A DNA stretch of 64,000 nt. It comes from JAHRVQ01 sp029941905. GTDB taxonomy: Bacteria > Pseudomonadota > Gammaproteobacteria > Pseudomonadales > Azotimanducaceae. A program made the translations under genes and the position numbers. Of this stretch, positions 50,793-59,752 are shown piece after piece. The stretch spans positions 1 through 64,000 of the forward strand of contig JAPYTQ010000014.1 in the NCBI GenBank assembly GCA_029941905.1, read 5' to 3'. The notes under the pieces are model-generated. The model saw only the letters and a list, made by a program, of their open reading frames with translations, was not told where the DNA came from and did no database searches. Every line of letters begins with the position of its first letter. Within the stretch, counting starts at the first letter, position 1.

Positions 50793-51749
50793 TTAATCTT
50801 CTGGTTCTTCGATAGTAAACTCATCCACCCTGACGATGATGCCGAAAAAAGGGTGATCGATGTAGTGCAGCGTTGAGCTGCGCATTCTTCTTGACTGTTT
50901 CAATCTGTGTGTCTGTATAGGGACATAGTTTCCTCTTTCAGATTCCCAGGTAACCACAGCTGGGTACTGGCTTGCCATATCCGCGGTCAGGTTCAGCGGC
51001 AATTGGGAAGGCTGTTGCGAATAATTCGGGGCGAATTCTGTGTACCACAGATCCGTGTCAACATGTAAATACCGTGATCGGCTTATATTTATTGTGCCGT
51101 CAATTTCATAATTGTCGTCGTAATGCTTGCCTGTCTGCACCAATACGGGGAACGCTTTGTCACGGGTCAGCACCGGTTGGAGCCAGGATTGATGTAGCAT
51201 CAGCTTAAACAGCGACGACCTGTTGATACTGCGCACGATACCGTTCAGTAGCCGGTTTTTAGTATTGATGTTTCTAAAAGCGTCTGGTTGTTCCTGCTCA
51301 AAGAGTTCATCGAGATCGCCCGGCTCAAAATGTACAACCCCGGTCGGGCCATCTTCGGTCAAAGAGCCGCTTGGCTTGATTGATTGCGGTTTAGTGAGTT
51401 TCAAACGACTCCGGCTGCTGAATATGTAATCACTGTCCGGCGTGTTGTTATTCTCCATAGACCCACCTGCCTGCCGGGGCTCACCAAGTGCAAGTACCTG
51501 TTCCAGTTGGGCTAATGTATAGGGAGTGATAGCACTATCACGCAGGGGAGAAACACTCACCATATTGGCAGGATAACTTAACGCGTCAACAGGCCAGATT
51601 TCGTCACTGATCATGGGATTGGTCAAGGTAAAGACAATGAGCTCCACTTGGTACCACTGATCAATAGGATTTGTTTCAGCCGCTCTCGAATTCACCCAGG
51701 GCGGGATAGTCAGGAGGCACAGGAACAGAAATTTAACCGGCAATTGCAA
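50793..51749 (-). CDS. csiV: CsiV family protein
   Basis: About 318 residues from a TTG at 51749, which opens a signal peptide (LPVKFLFLCLLTIPPWVNSRA). The open frame continues upstream into mfd but has no signal-like residues there. The mature part begins WYQVELIVFTL, the family's characteristic opening (CsiV/DUF family), followed by a long beta-rich region with conserved HYDDNYEIDGTINISRSRYLHVDTDLWY and a C-terminal HPFFGIIVRVDEF. In Vibrio, CsiV helps the chitin/peptidoglycan machinery and sits next to mfd, as here. The start overlaps the mfd stop by 17 bases. Predicted periplasmic. Confidence 0.8.
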   Translation of the reverse strand: MQLPVKFLFLCLLTIPPWVNSRAAETNPIDQWYQVELIVFTLTNPMISDEIWPVDALSYPANMVSVSPLRDSAITPYTLAQLEQVLALGEPRQAGGSMENNNTPDSDYIFSSRSRLKLTKPQSIKPSGSLTEDGPTGVVHFEPGDLDELFEQEQPDAFRNINTKNRLLNGIVRSINRSSLFKLMLHQSWLQPVLTRDKAFPVLVQTGKHYDDNYEIDGTINISRSRYLHVDTDLWYTEFAPNYSQQPSQLPLNLTADMASQYPAVVTWESERGNYVPIQTHRLKQSRRMRSSTLHYIDHPFFGIIVRVDEFTIEEPED

Positions 51750-54700
51750 GGTTCTTACTTTCGAGTCGTTCAAACAATCGCTCAATTTTTTGGAACCTTG
51801 TTTCGGGTTTTTCCATATTCTCTTCGAACGATAATTGATTTGCGTTCGGAAGGCGATACCGATGTGGCTCAGATTGAACCAGACGGACAATTTTGAAGGG
51901 ATCAATGGATGTGTCCTGGTGAAATTCAAGTTTACCACTCCTGGCACCAGCATCGACTTTTTTGATTCCCAGTTTCTCTGCGGTTAGTTTCAAACTGGTA
52001 ATTCGGAACAGTGTTTTTACAGCTTCAGGCAACAAACCGAAGCGATCAATCATTTCTACCTGAAGATTTCTTAATTGATCGTTGTCCTCGGCATTTGAAA
52101 TTCGCTTGTACAACACCAGTCGGCTGTGTACATCGGGCAAATAGTCTCCGGGAATCAAAGCGGGCAATCGTAGATTAATCTCGGTACCGTCTTTTAAAGG
52201 TCGATCCAGGTTGGGCGTCTTACCATCTTTGATCGCCTTAACCGCACGGTCCAACATTTCCATGTAAAGCGAGTAGCCAACGGTCTGTATATTGCCGGTT
52301 TGTTCATCACCCAGTAACTCACCGGCACCTCTGATCTCGAGGTCATGGGTCGCAAGTATAAACCCGGAGCCAAGATCCTCGGCTTCGCTGATGGCTTCCA
52401 GTCGTTTCTTCGCATCGCTGGTCAGGACCTTGGGGTGAGGTGTGAGCAGGTAGGCATATGCCTGGTGGTGTGATCGTCCGACCCTGCCGCGCAGCTGGTG
52501 TATTTGCGCGAGTCCAAACTTGTCGGCGCGATCCATAATAATGGTATTGGCGTTGGGAATGTCGATGCCGGTTTCGATTATAGTCGTGCAGACCAGGACG
52601 TTGGTGCGTTTGTGATAAAAGTCAGACATGACCTGTTCGAGTTCTCTCTCCCGCATTTGGCCATGTCCGATAGAGATTCGTGCCTCGGGAACCAGTTCCT
52701 GTAACTTCTGGGCGGTATTTTCAATAGTCTTGACTTCGTTGTGGAGATAATAAACCTGTCCGCCGCGCATGAGCTCTCTTTGTACGGCTTCCCTGACCAG
52801 ACCGTCGTTATGCTGTCGTACAAACGTTTTGATAGACAGTCTTTTCGCCGGGGGTGTCGCAATAATTGTCAGGTCACGCATCCCGGACATTGCCATATTA
52901 AGCGTCCGGGGAATCGGTGTGGCGGTCATGGTCAGAATGTCCACTTCAGCGCGGAGGGACTTGAGCTTCTCTTTTTGCCTGACGCCGAATCGATGTTCTT
53001 CATCAATAATGACCAGGCCCAGGTTCTTGAAGGACAGGCCGTCCTGAATCAGGCCGTGGGTGCCGATCACAATATCCACTGTTCCGGCCTCCAGCTTTTC
53101 CATCACCAGTTTTTGTTCTTTCCTGGTTTTAAAACGTGATATAGACTCGATACTCACTGGCCATTCCGTGAAACGATCTCTGAATGTATTCGTATGTTGC
53201 TGGGCGAGTAGAGTTGTCGGCACCAAAATAGCCACTTGCTTGCCTGATTGAACCGCGAGGAAGGTAGCCCGCATGGCAACCTCGGTTTTTCCGAAGCCCA
53301 CATCGCCACAGACAAGATGATCCATGGTTTTCTCCTGCACCATGTCGGTAATCACCCTGGCGATAGCAGTTTGCTGATCAGGTGTTTCTTCAAATGGAAA
53401 AGCAGCAGCGAACTGATAGTAGGCATCGTCCGGTTCCGGGTAGGCAAAGCCTGTTTTTGCTTCTCTTCTCGCATAGATATTGAGTAATTCTGCTGCGACA
53501 TCATGAATCTGTTCCGCAGCTTTTCGTTTGGCCTTCTCCCAAACATCACCACCCAGGCGATGCAAGGGTGCAACCGTTTCGTCCGCACCCCCATAGCGGG
53601 ATATCAGATGCAGGGACGCCACAGGAACATAAAGCTTGGCGTCTTCTAAATAACCGAGACTCAGGAATTCAGCTGGCTGACCATCTATATCCAGGGTTTC
53701 CAATCCCAGATAGCGGCCGACACCATGATCGATATGAACCACGGGGGAGCCAACGTTGAGTTCCGTCAAACTCTTAACCACCAGTTCGGCCGCATTGTCT
53801 TTTTGCTTGTCGCGTCTCCGTTGTTGCAGGACGTGCTCGCCAAACAACTGTTGCTCAGTGATTAGTAGGCGTTTTTCGCCGGGTAAGTAAAACCCCCGTT
53901 CCAGTGGTGCAACCATGAGCAACACGCCCACGCCGGTGTTGACGGCTGTTTCCCAGTTATCAACCTGCCGGGTACTGATCCCATTTCGAGCCAGCAATTC
54001 GTCAACCACTTCTCGTCGGCCCTTCGATTCAGTGACGATGATAATTCCGGTGTCACTATTTTCCTTAATAAAGCCCTGTAGTCGAGCGAGTGGTCGCTGT
54101 TGTCGCTCACTAATTGCGATCTCAGGTAATGGTGCAAACTCAAGATTGTCTCCACGGGACGGTCCGGTAACGAGATCGATGCGTCGCCGTTTATTGCTCT
54201 CGGCGAACAACAGATCTTTTGGCAATAGAATATCTTCCGGTGCCAGAATAGGTCGCTGGACATCGTAGCGCAGGTTTTCATAACGCAGATGTGCATCGTG
54301 CCAGTACTTGCCAATGGTGTCTTCGACTTTACAGACGAAGACTAGTGAGTCCTCGGAAAGATAGTCGAACAACGATTCCAGCTGGTCGAAGAACAATGGC
54401 AGGTAGTATTCAACACCGGCAGGAGACAGTCCCTGGGAAACATCCTGATAGACAGCGCAATTGCGGGGGTCAACCTGAAATTTCTGGTGCCAGGAATCTT
54501 GGAAATGGGAAATAGCACTCGTGGTTAATGGAAACTCACGTGCCGGTAACAGGTTTACCTTTTCGACCTTTTCAATGGATAGTTGTGTTTCGGGATCAAA
54601 GGTCCGGAGTGACTCAATTTCATCATCGAACAGATCAAGTCGGTAAGGGAGATTCGAACCCATTGGAAAAATGTCCATAATCGAACCGCGAACCGCAAAT

Positions 54701-55206
54701 TCTCCATGTTCAAAAACTGTCTCAACGCACCTGTATGCACTTGCTTCCAGTTTCCGTCGCATCACGGCAATGTCGAATTTTTGCCCTATATCCAGCACCA
54801 GGCTGCTACCCAGTGAGAAAGAGCGGGGGGCTATTTTTTGCATTATCGTCGTTGCGGGGACAACCAATGCACCTGTTGTTAAGGTAGGCAGTTGGTTTAG
54901 GATAGACAGGCGCTCTGAAATAATATCCTGGTGTGGAGAAAAACTATCGTAGATCAAAGTTTCCCAGTCGCGAAAAAGCAAAACAGGAAACTGTTCGGGT
55001 AAAAAAAAGCGAAGTTCATCGAAAATTCGCTCGGCAGCTTGTGAATTCTCGGCGATGACAAGACCAAATTCTTCGCCTTCGATCAATGATTGTGCAATTG
55101 CGAGTGATTCGGCACTGCCAGGCAAATTGCCCCAGTGGCGGCGATCGGTAGCTCGCTTCGGTGGTTGATGTTCGCCTAAATTAATCACGGTGGCCTTGGA
55201 GGTCAT
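51733..55206 (-). CDS. mfd: Transcription-repair coupling factor
   Basis: A 1157-residue ATPase (E. coli Mfd 1148). It displaces stalled RNA polymerase and recruits UvrA for repair. Domains in order: the UvrB-like N-terminal region (about 1-330), the RNA polymerase interaction domain with the VHIDHGVGRYLGLETL block, and the RecG-like translocase from about 600: Walker A CGDVGFGKTEVA, Walker B LVIIDEEHRFG, motif III TATPIPRTL, and motif VI QLRGRVGRS, with the C-terminal D7 domain near 1020-1157. It appears intact and is transcribed with csiV. Confidence 0.97.
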   Translation of the reverse strand: MTSKATVINLGEHQPPKRATDRRHWGNLPGSAESLAIAQSLIEGEEFGLVIAENSQAAERIFDELRFFLPEQFPVLLFRDWETLIYDSFSPHQDIISERLSILNQLPTLTTGALVVPATTIMQKIAPRSFSLGSSLVLDIGQKFDIAVMRRKLEASAYRCVETVFEHGEFAVRGSIMDIFPMGSNLPYRLDLFDDEIESLRTFDPETQLSIEKVEKVNLLPAREFPLTTSAISHFQDSWHQKFQVDPRNCAVYQDVSQGLSPAGVEYYLPLFFDQLESLFDYLSEDSLVFVCKVEDTIGKYWHDAHLRYENLRYDVQRPILAPEDILLPKDLLFAESNKRRRIDLVTGPSRGDNLEFAPLPEIAISERQQRPLARLQGFIKENSDTGIIIVTESKGRREVVDELLARNGISTRQVDNWETAVNTGVGVLLMVAPLERGFYLPGEKRLLITEQQLFGEHVLQQRRRDKQKDNAAELVVKSLTELNVGSPVVHIDHGVGRYLGLETLDIDGQPAEFLSLGYLEDAKLYVPVASLHLISRYGGADETVAPLHRLGGDVWEKAKRKAAEQIHDVAAELLNIYARREAKTGFAYPEPDDAYYQFAAAFPFEETPDQQTAIARVITDMVQEKTMDHLVCGDVGFGKTEVAMRATFLAVQSGKQVAILVPTTLLAQQHTNTFRDRFTEWPVSIESISRFKTRKEQKLVMEKLEAGTVDIVIGTHGLIQDGLSFKNLGLVIIDEEHRFGVRQKEKLKSLRAEVDILTMTATPIPRTLNMAMSGMRDLTIIATPPAKRLSIKTFVRQHNDGLVREAVQRELMRGGQVYYLHNEVKTIENTAQKLQELVPEARISIGHGQMRERELEQVMSDFYHKRTNVLVCTTIIETGIDIPNANTIIMDRADKFGLAQIHQLRGRVGRSHHQAYAYLLTPHPKVLTSDAKKRLEAISEAEDLGSGFILATHDLEIRGAGELLGDEQTGNIQTVGYSLYMEMLDRAVKAIKDGKTPNLDRPLKDGTEINLRLPALIPGDYLPDVHSRLVLYKRISNAEDNDQLRNLQVEMIDRFGLLPEAVKTLFRITSLKLTAEKLGIKKVDAGARSGKLEFHQDTSIDPFKIVRLVQSEPHRYRLPNANQLSFEENMEKPETRFQKIERLFERLESKNLAIAG

Positions 55207-55290
55207 GTTTATAATGGTCGATTTCTTATCAAGCGAACTGAAGGGGTACGAAGGTTACTCTTTCAAGCACAAAAATAACAGAGACTGGAT

Positions 55291-56346
55291 TTGAACAAGT
55301 CCCTCATCATCACAGGTGCCAGTCTCATCGCAGGCCTGCTATTGGGCTGGTGGGTTCGCGGATTGTATGACATGCCCGCACGGGTCGGTAGCGTCGATCC
55401 GGGAGTCCGCACAAATATTGTCGTGCCATCTGTAGTGACTGCTGACCCTTCAACTGAGCCTTCAAATAGCGCGGTGGTAGAACCGGGGGAATTATTACGT
55501 CGTCTCGCTAACGAATCAACAGCTGTGCGGGTCGCGGAAATGAGAGCGCATTTAGCTCAGTTCGGCGATAGCTACAAAGTACTTGTCGGCCTGAGTCGCG
55601 AATTAATGCGTCAGGGCGAGTTCGAGGAGGCACTGGAAGTTTTGTTAAGATCAGGGATAGCGGTGAATAACATTGTGCAGCAGGATGAGCTTGAGATTGA
55701 GCTCGCTCGACTTGTGGACCACTATGCCCGTGAATTGATATCCCTGAACCAATTTGGCGCCGTGGATAAACTATATGAGAGATTGACGTTGTCAATGCCG
55801 CAACTCGGCCAGTATTTTCTGGAATTAGCCGACTTAAGAATCAGAATGGGCAATCCCCAGTCGGCACTGCTGCCGTTAGCCCAGATTAGCAATCATACGC
55901 AATTGGGGGCTGAAGCTCGTCGTCTGATTGCCCAAATTGAGCAAAGTGAATCTCCAGTGACTAAAGCCATGGAAGAACTACCGCTGGTTTCAAAAGCTGG
56001 CCAGTTTCTCGTTGAGGCAACCATTGATGACACCCTTGCGATCACTCTGCTTATCGATACGGGTGCGGCCATGACGGTCCTTGATTCCAGGGTTCTTGAA
56101 AAACTCGGCTACAACTTATCCGGCAGGCAGGAGTATTTTGCAACCGCGAATGGCGTCGTGCAGGCGGCAGTCGTCACCGTTGACAGTCTCAGCCTGGGTA
56201 AGGCGTCCTTAGGCAATGTTTCAGTGGGTTCACTGAATCTGAACATGCCAAACAATGTTGAGGGCCTGCTAGGCATGAATTTTCTTCGTCATTATGACTT
56301 TCATATTGATCAGAACCGTGACCTGCTTATCCTGGATCAAAGATAG
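55291..56346 (+). CDS. Membrane protein with retropepsin-like aspartic protease domain
   Basis: A 351-residue protein starting at TTG 55291. One N-terminal membrane segment (LIITGASLIAGLLLGWWV) is followed by a helical, TPR-like region (about 60-215) and a C-terminal retropepsin-like domain with LLIDTGAAMTVLD (catalytic Asp256, DTG motif) and the conserved LGMNFLRHYDFHID block. This matches the bacterial clan AA aspartic proteases of the TIGR02281 type, usually anchored in the inner membrane. A single DTG implies dimer formation. Substrate unknown. Divergent from mfd with 84 bases between starts. Confidence 0.78.
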   Translation: MNKSLIITGASLIAGLLLGWWVRGLYDMPARVGSVDPGVRTNIVVPSVVTADPSTEPSNSAVVEPGELLRRLANESTAVRVAEMRAHLAQFGDSYKVLVGLSRELMRQGEFEEALEVLLRSGIAVNNIVQQDELEIELARLVDHYARELISLNQFGAVDKLYERLTLSMPQLGQYFLELADLRIRMGNPQSALLPLAQISNHTQLGAEARRLIAQIEQSESPVTKAMEELPLVSKAGQFLVEATIDDTLAITLLIDTGAAMTVLDSRVLEKLGYNLSGRQEYFATANGVVQAAVVTVDSLSLGKASLGNVSVGSLNLNMPNNVEGLLGMNFLRHYDFHIDQNRDLLILDQR

Positions 56347-56679
56347 TTGCCTGTTGGGGTAACAACCCTTGGCGATAGAAACTGTTTGCGTTGGGATTGG
56401 CAAAACTCGATAATAGCGGCGAAATAACCGCGAGTTCTGGGTAAATTGATCAAAAGTCGCGGTTTATCCTTGAATAAAACAAGTACGAATCCAACTTAAC
56501 TGGTTCCTGGTCCGGAAATAGGATTGTGAGTGTTATACCTCGTTGGCCCCTTCACTTCGATAGTGATTGATTTATAAACTAACAATGTTGGGTAATCTCA
56601 TGATTTGTCCGAAAGACACGACTTTACGGACAGGAACTAACTGACCATTCACAAAAACGAACTTTGAGAGGCATTGTCC
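56347..56679. other. Intergenic region upstream of gap
   Basis: About 333 bases. It holds an inverted repeat AACCGCGA (56426-56433) with TCGCGGTT (56457-56464), 23 bases apart. The gap Shine-Dalgarno GAGAGG is at 56666-56671. I see no ORF, tRNA or clear terminator; the retropepsin-like gene has no visible hairpin terminator within 60 bases. Confidence 0.45.
56426..56464. repeat. Inverted repeat upstream of gap
   Basis: Two perfect 8-bp arms, AACCGCGA and TCGCGGTT, flank a 23-nt spacer. The size would allow a stem-loop or a site for a dimeric regulator separated by about three helical turns. It lies about 210 bases before the gap start. No partner protein is known. Confidence 0.4.
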
Positions 56680-58185
56680 GTGGCAAAACCGGGTTTAGAT
56701 AGTGTATTCGCTGACTGGAAGGAACGAGAAGCGCTCGCTGAGGCGATGATCCCAATGATCGGGGGTCTATATCGACGGAATGTCGTGATCTATATCTATG
56801 GCGTACCCCTGTTTAACCAGTCGGTGATTGATCTGATGAAAGCTCACCGAAAGGTAAGACAGATCGTTCAGAACGAAATGTCTGAATTTGAAACTCATCC
56901 ACTGCTTGAGGCCTTGTGTCAGTTGGATTTGTCACCCGCCCATATTGATATAGGTAAACTCACCTCCAATTTTATGGCTGATGACAAGGGACTCTCAGAC
57001 AGGGAATATGTCGAGCAAGCCTGTGCTGAAATTATTGGCGATGAGCCAGTGTCCCATGACCCGAGGGATGTCGTCATTTACGGTTTTGGCCGGATTGGTC
57101 GACTGGTTACACGGTTGCTGGTTGAAAAGACCGGCGGTGGTCACAATCTGGTGCCCAAAGCGGTGGTTCTTAGACCCCCCAAAGATCCCGTCAAGGACTT
57201 TAATCGTCGTGCCAGCCTGCTTCGCCGGGATTCAATTCACGGTAGCTTTCGAGGCACAATCAGGGTTGACGAAGAAAATCAGGTGCTCGTTTGCAATGGC
57301 AACGCAATCCGTTTTATCTATGCTTCTGACCCCGCAGCCATTGATTACACTGCCTATGGTATTGACAATGCGCTGGTTATTGACAGTTCGGGAGCCTGGA
57401 GAGACATAGACGGGCTTTCGCAGCATCTCAGGGCCAAAGGTGTGGATAAGGTATTGTTAACGACTTCTGGCAAAGGCGATATGAAAAATATCGTCCATGG
57501 CGTCAATTCTGACACCCTGGACACGTCAGACAATCTTGTCGCCGCTGCTTCCTGTACCACCAATGCGATCGTTCCGGTGTTGAAGTCCATTTACGAGCAG
57601 TTCGGCATTCAACATGGACACATGGAAACGGTCCATGCTTATACAGATGACCAGAACCTGCACGACAATATCCACTCAAAAGAGAGACGGGGTCGTAGCG
57701 CGCCGTTAAATATGGTGTTAACCGAATCCAATGCCACCAGTTCGGTTGGAAAGTTGCTACCCGAACTCAAAGGCAAGCTCACGGGCAACTCCATTCGTGT
57801 GCCCGTGGCTAACGTGTCAATGGCGATTCTGCACCTGACCCTTGAACATGAGACAACCCGTGAGGCAGTTAATGAGTATTTGCGGGATATGTCGTTAAAC
57901 TCAAAACTAAACCGCCAGATTGGTTACACCGAATCGCCCGAGATGGTTTCATCTGATTTTATTGGTGACCGGCATGCCGGGATGATCGATGCGCATGCGA
58001 CGATTGTCGATGGCAAGCAGCTTGTGCTCTATGTCTGGTATGACAACGAATTTGGCTACACCTGTCAGGTTGTTCGACTCTCCCAGAAAATGGCAGGAAT
58101 CAAGTACCCGTACATTACTGGCGATATTGAGGTGTCTCCGGAAGACGACTCTGTAGCGGCGAAACCAAGGCTGAGAACCGCATAG
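56680..58185 (+). CDS. gap: Glyceraldehyde-3-phosphate dehydrogenase, N-terminally extended type
   Basis: About 501 residues from GTG 56680, which is 8 bases after GAGAGG; TTG at 56674 is closer than usual to that site. The first ~125 residues are a helical extension absent from classical 330-residue GAPDH. The Rossmann fold then begins DVVIYGFGRIGRLVTRLL, and the catalytic Cys (about residue 292) is in AASCTTNAI with the partner His in HAYTDDQNLHD. This long form resembles a second GAPDH gene that I recall beside mfd in Pseudomonas (PA3001). It oxidises glyceraldehyde-3-phosphate to 1,3-bisphosphoglycerate with NAD(P). The role of the extension is unknown. Confidence 0.9.
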   Translation: MAKPGLDSVFADWKEREALAEAMIPMIGGLYRRNVVIYIYGVPLFNQSVIDLMKAHRKVRQIVQNEMSEFETHPLLEALCQLDLSPAHIDIGKLTSNFMADDKGLSDREYVEQACAEIIGDEPVSHDPRDVVIYGFGRIGRLVTRLLVEKTGGGHNLVPKAVVLRPPKDPVKDFNRRASLLRRDSIHGSFRGTIRVDEENQVLVCNGNAIRFIYASDPAAIDYTAYGIDNALVIDSSGAWRDIDGLSQHLRAKGVDKVLLTTSGKGDMKNIVHGVNSDTLDTSDNLVAAASCTTNAIVPVLKSIYEQFGIQHGHMETVHAYTDDQNLHDNIHSKERRGRSAPLNMVLTESNATSSVGKLLPELKGKLTGNSIRVPVANVSMAILHLTLEHETTREAVNEYLRDMSLNSKLNRQIGYTESPEMVSSDFIGDRHAGMIDAHATIVDGKQLVLYVWYDNEFGYTCQVVRLSQKMAGIKYPYITGDIEVSPEDDSVAAKPRLRTA

Positions 58186-58217
58186 TAAACATTTGATTCT
58201 GCTCGAAAACACGAAGA

Positions 58218-58244
58218 AAGCTCGCTGCGGCGGGCTTTTTTTGT
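58218..58244 (+). terminator. Rho-independent terminator of gap
   Basis: AAGCTCGC and GCGGGCTT form an 8-bp stem (one G-T pair) with a TGCG loop, followed by a T-run. It starts 33 bases after the gap stop, so gap and the nqr operon are separate transcripts. Confidence 0.8.
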
Positions 58245-58249
58245 GTTTA

Positions 58250-58278
58250 TTGATAATGGAATCGATAACAGGTATCGA
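58250..58278 (+). promoter_or_regulatory. Possible promoter of the nqr operon
   Basis: TTGATA at 58250-58255 and TATCGA at 58273-58278 are 17 bases apart. Two direct repeats ATCGATAA at 58261-58268 and 58274-58281, spaced by 13 bases, overlap the -10 and could be a regulator site. The elements lie about 130 bases before the nqrA ATG. Weak -10, so only a candidate. Confidence 0.35.
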
Positions 58279-58410
58279 TAATAGGGTATAAACCCCTGCC
58301 GCAGAGGACGCCTTCGAGTAGATTAATGAGCTGCACCTATCTATAATGCCCGCGAATTTTCGCTCCACTTCCCCGAGCCGTTCGCATCACAATTGGCTGC
58401 AAGGTAACTG

Positions 58411-59745
58411 ATGATTAAGACAAAACGAGGACTCGACCTGCCGATTGCAGGCAGTCCCGTGCAAACAATCGAGGATGCTCGACCCGCTCGAAGCGTTGCC
58501 ATCCTTGGCAGCGACTATCCCGGGTTAAAACCGACCATGGAAGTTACGGCAGGTGACAAGGTACGCAAGGGTCAGGTGATCTTTACCGATAAGAAGACGC
58601 CGGGTGTCAAATACACATCACCTGCATCCGGGACGGTAAATGCTGTTAATCGTGGTAACAAACGCGTCTTTCTTTCGATAGTAATAGATGTTGAAGGGGA
58701 AGAAGAACTAACCTTTGAAGTCCCGGATTTAGGCAATATTACCCGGGAACAGGTGACCAGCATCCTCGTTGATTCGGGAGAATGGACAGGCATCAGAAAC
58801 AGACCGTACAACAAGGTCCCCTCGCTCGAATCAAAGCCTGCTGATTTTTTTGTTACTGCCATTGATACGCGGCCACTGGCAGCAGATCCAAAACAGTTTA
58901 TCGATGAGAACCATGAAGCTTTCCTGACGGGACTGGACGTCATCGCGACCCTGACCGAAGGGTCGGTGTACGTCTGTAGCGCAATTGGAGCCGATTTGCC
59001 GGTGAGTTCCAATGCCAGTGTTCAGATTGAAGAATTTTCCGGCCCCCATCCGGCGGGTCTGGTCGGTACTCATATTCATTTCCTCTCATCGGTGAGCCAG
59101 GCTAAATCGGTCTGGCATATCGGGTACCAGAACCTGGTTGCGATTGGTCACCTGTTCCTGACGGGCCGAATTTACGCTGAAAGGGTGGTAGCCCTGGCTG
59201 GTCCGGGAATAGAACGGCCGAGATTAATGCGAACCAGAGCTGGTGCAAACCTGGAAGAATTGACCGCTGGCGAAATGAATGAAGGTGTTCAAAGGACAAT
59301 TTCCGGTTCTGTTTTTGATGGTCGAAAAGCTGCGGGTCCTACTGCCTACTTGGGGAGATATCACAATCAGGTATCCGTATTATCCGAAGGAACCGACCGG
59401 GAATTTCTTGGGTTTGTGATGCCAGGCGTGAAAAAATTCTCTCTCACCCGTCTTTTTATATCCAGCTTGCTGGGTACCCGAAATATGGCGCTGACAACCA
59501 ACAGGGGAGGCAGTGAAAGGGCGATGGTTCCACTTGGGACTTATGAAGAAGTGATGCCCCTGGATATTTTACCCACCCAGCTTTTAAGGGCTTTGCTGGT
59601 TAGTGATGTAGAGTCAGCCATTGCGCTTGGCTGTCTTGAACTGGATGAAGAAGATTTGGCTCTGTGTACATTTGCTTGTCCGGGCAAGTATGAGTATGGA
59701 CCCTATTTGCGTGAAATGCTGACTCAAATAGAGGCGGAGGGATAG
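58411..59745 (+). CDS. nqrA: Na+-translocating NADH:quinone reductase subunit A
   Basis: A 444-residue peripheral cytoplasmic subunit (Vibrio NqrA 446). It opens MIKTKRGLDLPIAGSP, the family start, and contains the barrel-sandwich TPASGTVNAVNRGNKR segment (here reading SPASGTV). The central Rossmann-like region has VSSNASVQIEEFSGPHPAGLVGTHI, typical of NqrA. It is involved in quinone binding. It is the first gene of nqrABCDEF on the plus strand and is followed by nqrB after 7 bases. Confidence 0.96.
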   Translation: MIKTKRGLDLPIAGSPVQTIEDARPARSVAILGSDYPGLKPTMEVTAGDKVRKGQVIFTDKKTPGVKYTSPASGTVNAVNRGNKRVFLSIVIDVEGEEELTFEVPDLGNITREQVTSILVDSGEWTGIRNRPYNKVPSLESKPADFFVTAIDTRPLAADPKQFIDENHEAFLTGLDVIATLTEGSVYVCSAIGADLPVSSNASVQIEEFSGPHPAGLVGTHIHFLSSVSQAKSVWHIGYQNLVAIGHLFLTGRIYAERVVALAGPGIERPRLMRTRAGANLEELTAGEMNEGVQRTISGSVFDGRKAAGPTAYLGRYHNQVSVLSEGTDREFLGFVMPGVKKFSLTRLFISSLLGTRNMALTTNRGGSERAMVPLGTYEEVMPLDILPTQLLRALLVSDVESAIALGCLELDEEDLALCTFACPGKYEYGPYLREMLTQIEAEG

Positions 59746-59752
59746 TAAGCGC

